Of a DNA stretch of 5,178 nucleotides, positions 4,931 through 5,178 are shown piece after piece. The DNA lies in the NCBI GenBank assembly GCA_028679325.1, contig JAJRBS010000100.1, positions 1-5,178 of the forward strand, given 5' to 3'. Origin of the DNA: Methanoregulaceae archaeon. Its GTDB lineage: Archaea > Halobacteriota > Methanomicrobia > Methanomicrobiales > Methanospirillaceae. The notes below the pieces were generated by a model. That model ran no database searches and was not told the DNA's origin. It worked only from the letters and a program-made list of their open reading frames with translations. Positions within the stretch are counted from its first letter, which is position 1; each line of letters starts with the position of its first letter. Position numbers and translations under genes: made by a program.

Positions 4931-5178
4931 TTACTTCGCCTCCTTGATCTTCTCTATCCGCACAGCACAGGCCTTGTACTCCGGGATCTTGGCGATCGGG
5001 TCAAGCGCGTTGTTGGTGAGGATGTTTGCCGCACATTCAGCGAAGTGGAAGGGAATAAAGACCTCGCCCTTCTTGATATCCTCGGTGACCTTGGCGGTGA
5101 TCTCGATCTGTCCGCGGCGGGAGACAGCTTTGACCTTCTCGCCGTTGACGATCCCGAGCGCCTTGGCGTCGTCGGGGC
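4931..5178 (-). CDS. fdhA: F420-dependent formate dehydrogenase, alpha (catalytic) subunit, C-terminal end only
   Basis: Only the last 82 codons, ending in TAA at 4931-4933, are inside the window; the rest lies beyond the right edge. They read PDDAKALGIVNGEKVKVASR, then RGQIEITAKVTEDIKKGEVF, IPFHFAECAANILTNNALDP and a tail ending KACAVRIEKIKEAK. This is the typical molybdopterin-dinucleotide-binding C-terminal domain of formate dehydrogenase alpha subunits and related molybdo/tungstoenzymes: A-x-x-L-G-I-x-x-G-x-x-V followed by G-x-(V/I)-x-(I/V)-P-F-H-F and L-T-N-x-x-x-D-P. The subunit oxidises formate to CO2 at a Mo or W bis-pterin centre. The active-site Cys or selenocysteine is outside the window, so which one is used cannot be said. 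It is directly followed by fdhB, one base away, in the order usual for methanogen fdhAB. Confidence 0.93.
   Translation of the reverse strand, partial: PDDAKALGIVNGEKVKAVSRRGQIEITAKVTEDIKKGEVFIPFHFAECAANILTNNALDPIAKIPEYKACAVRIEKIKEAK
4939..4943 (-). promoter_or_regulatory. Shine-Dalgarno of fdhB inside the fdhA tail
   Basis: GGAGG on the minus strand, within the Lys-Glu-Ala-Lys end of fdhA, lies 9 bases before the fdhB ATG. It is the strongest ribosome-binding site in the window and fixes the fdhB start at 4929. Confidence 0.75.

Noticed and set aside
1..5178. CRISPR array, tRNA, insertion sequence, or toxin/defence system
   Set aside because: No regularly repeated 25-40-base units with spacers, no tRNA cloverleaf signature, no transposase-like frame and no terminal repeats were seen; essentially all long frames are accounted for.

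Overview
The window looks like a piece of a moderately GC-rich methanogenic archaeon, most likely of the order Methanomicrobiales (Methanoregula, Methanosphaerula or Methanolinea type). Three things suggest this. An F420-type formate dehydrogenase operon (fdhA-fdhB) enters from the right edge. The largest gene has the winged-helix plus multi-PAS architecture that is expanded in this order. The intergenic regions carry AT-rich, TATA-like elements and oligo-T stops rather than bacterial -35/-10 promoters. The genus is inference.

Layout from left to right. Positions 1-200 are coding-like on both strands in mirror-image frames: either the start of an unidentified minus-strand gene (from 143) or the tail of an unidentified plus-strand gene (stop at 198-200). 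I cannot decide between them with certainty. Positions 201-366 are non-coding and carry a perfect 19-bp palindrome at 241-259. Positions 367-3015 (minus) encode a soluble regulator or sensor with an N-terminal winged helix, five PAS domains and one GAF-like domain, and no histidine kinase module. A divergent intergenic region (about 3016-3248) separates it from a small three-repeat TPR protein on the plus strand (3249-3611). This region holds an 8-bp inverted repeat with a 16-nt spacer and an AT-rich promoter with regularly spaced palindromic AATT cores. Positions 3612-3753 are a convergent intergenic region with a T8 stop for the fdh operon. Positions 3754-4929 (minus) are fdhB, preceded by the last 82 codons of fdhA (4931-5178, minus), which runs off the right edge.

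Functionally, FdhA oxidises formate at a molybdenum or tungsten pterin site, and FdhB passes the electrons through iron-sulfur clusters and FAD to coenzyme F420 or to the heterodisulfide reductase complex. The winged-helix/PAS protein is a candidate one-component transcriptional regulator. Its divergent TPR neighbour may share its control region. Any control of fdh by this regulator is speculative.

I found no CRISPR array, tRNA, rRNA, insertion sequence, or defence or toxin system. The most interesting parts are the kinase-less HTH/multi-PAS regulator with its structured divergent promoter, and the 19-bp palindrome near the left edge.
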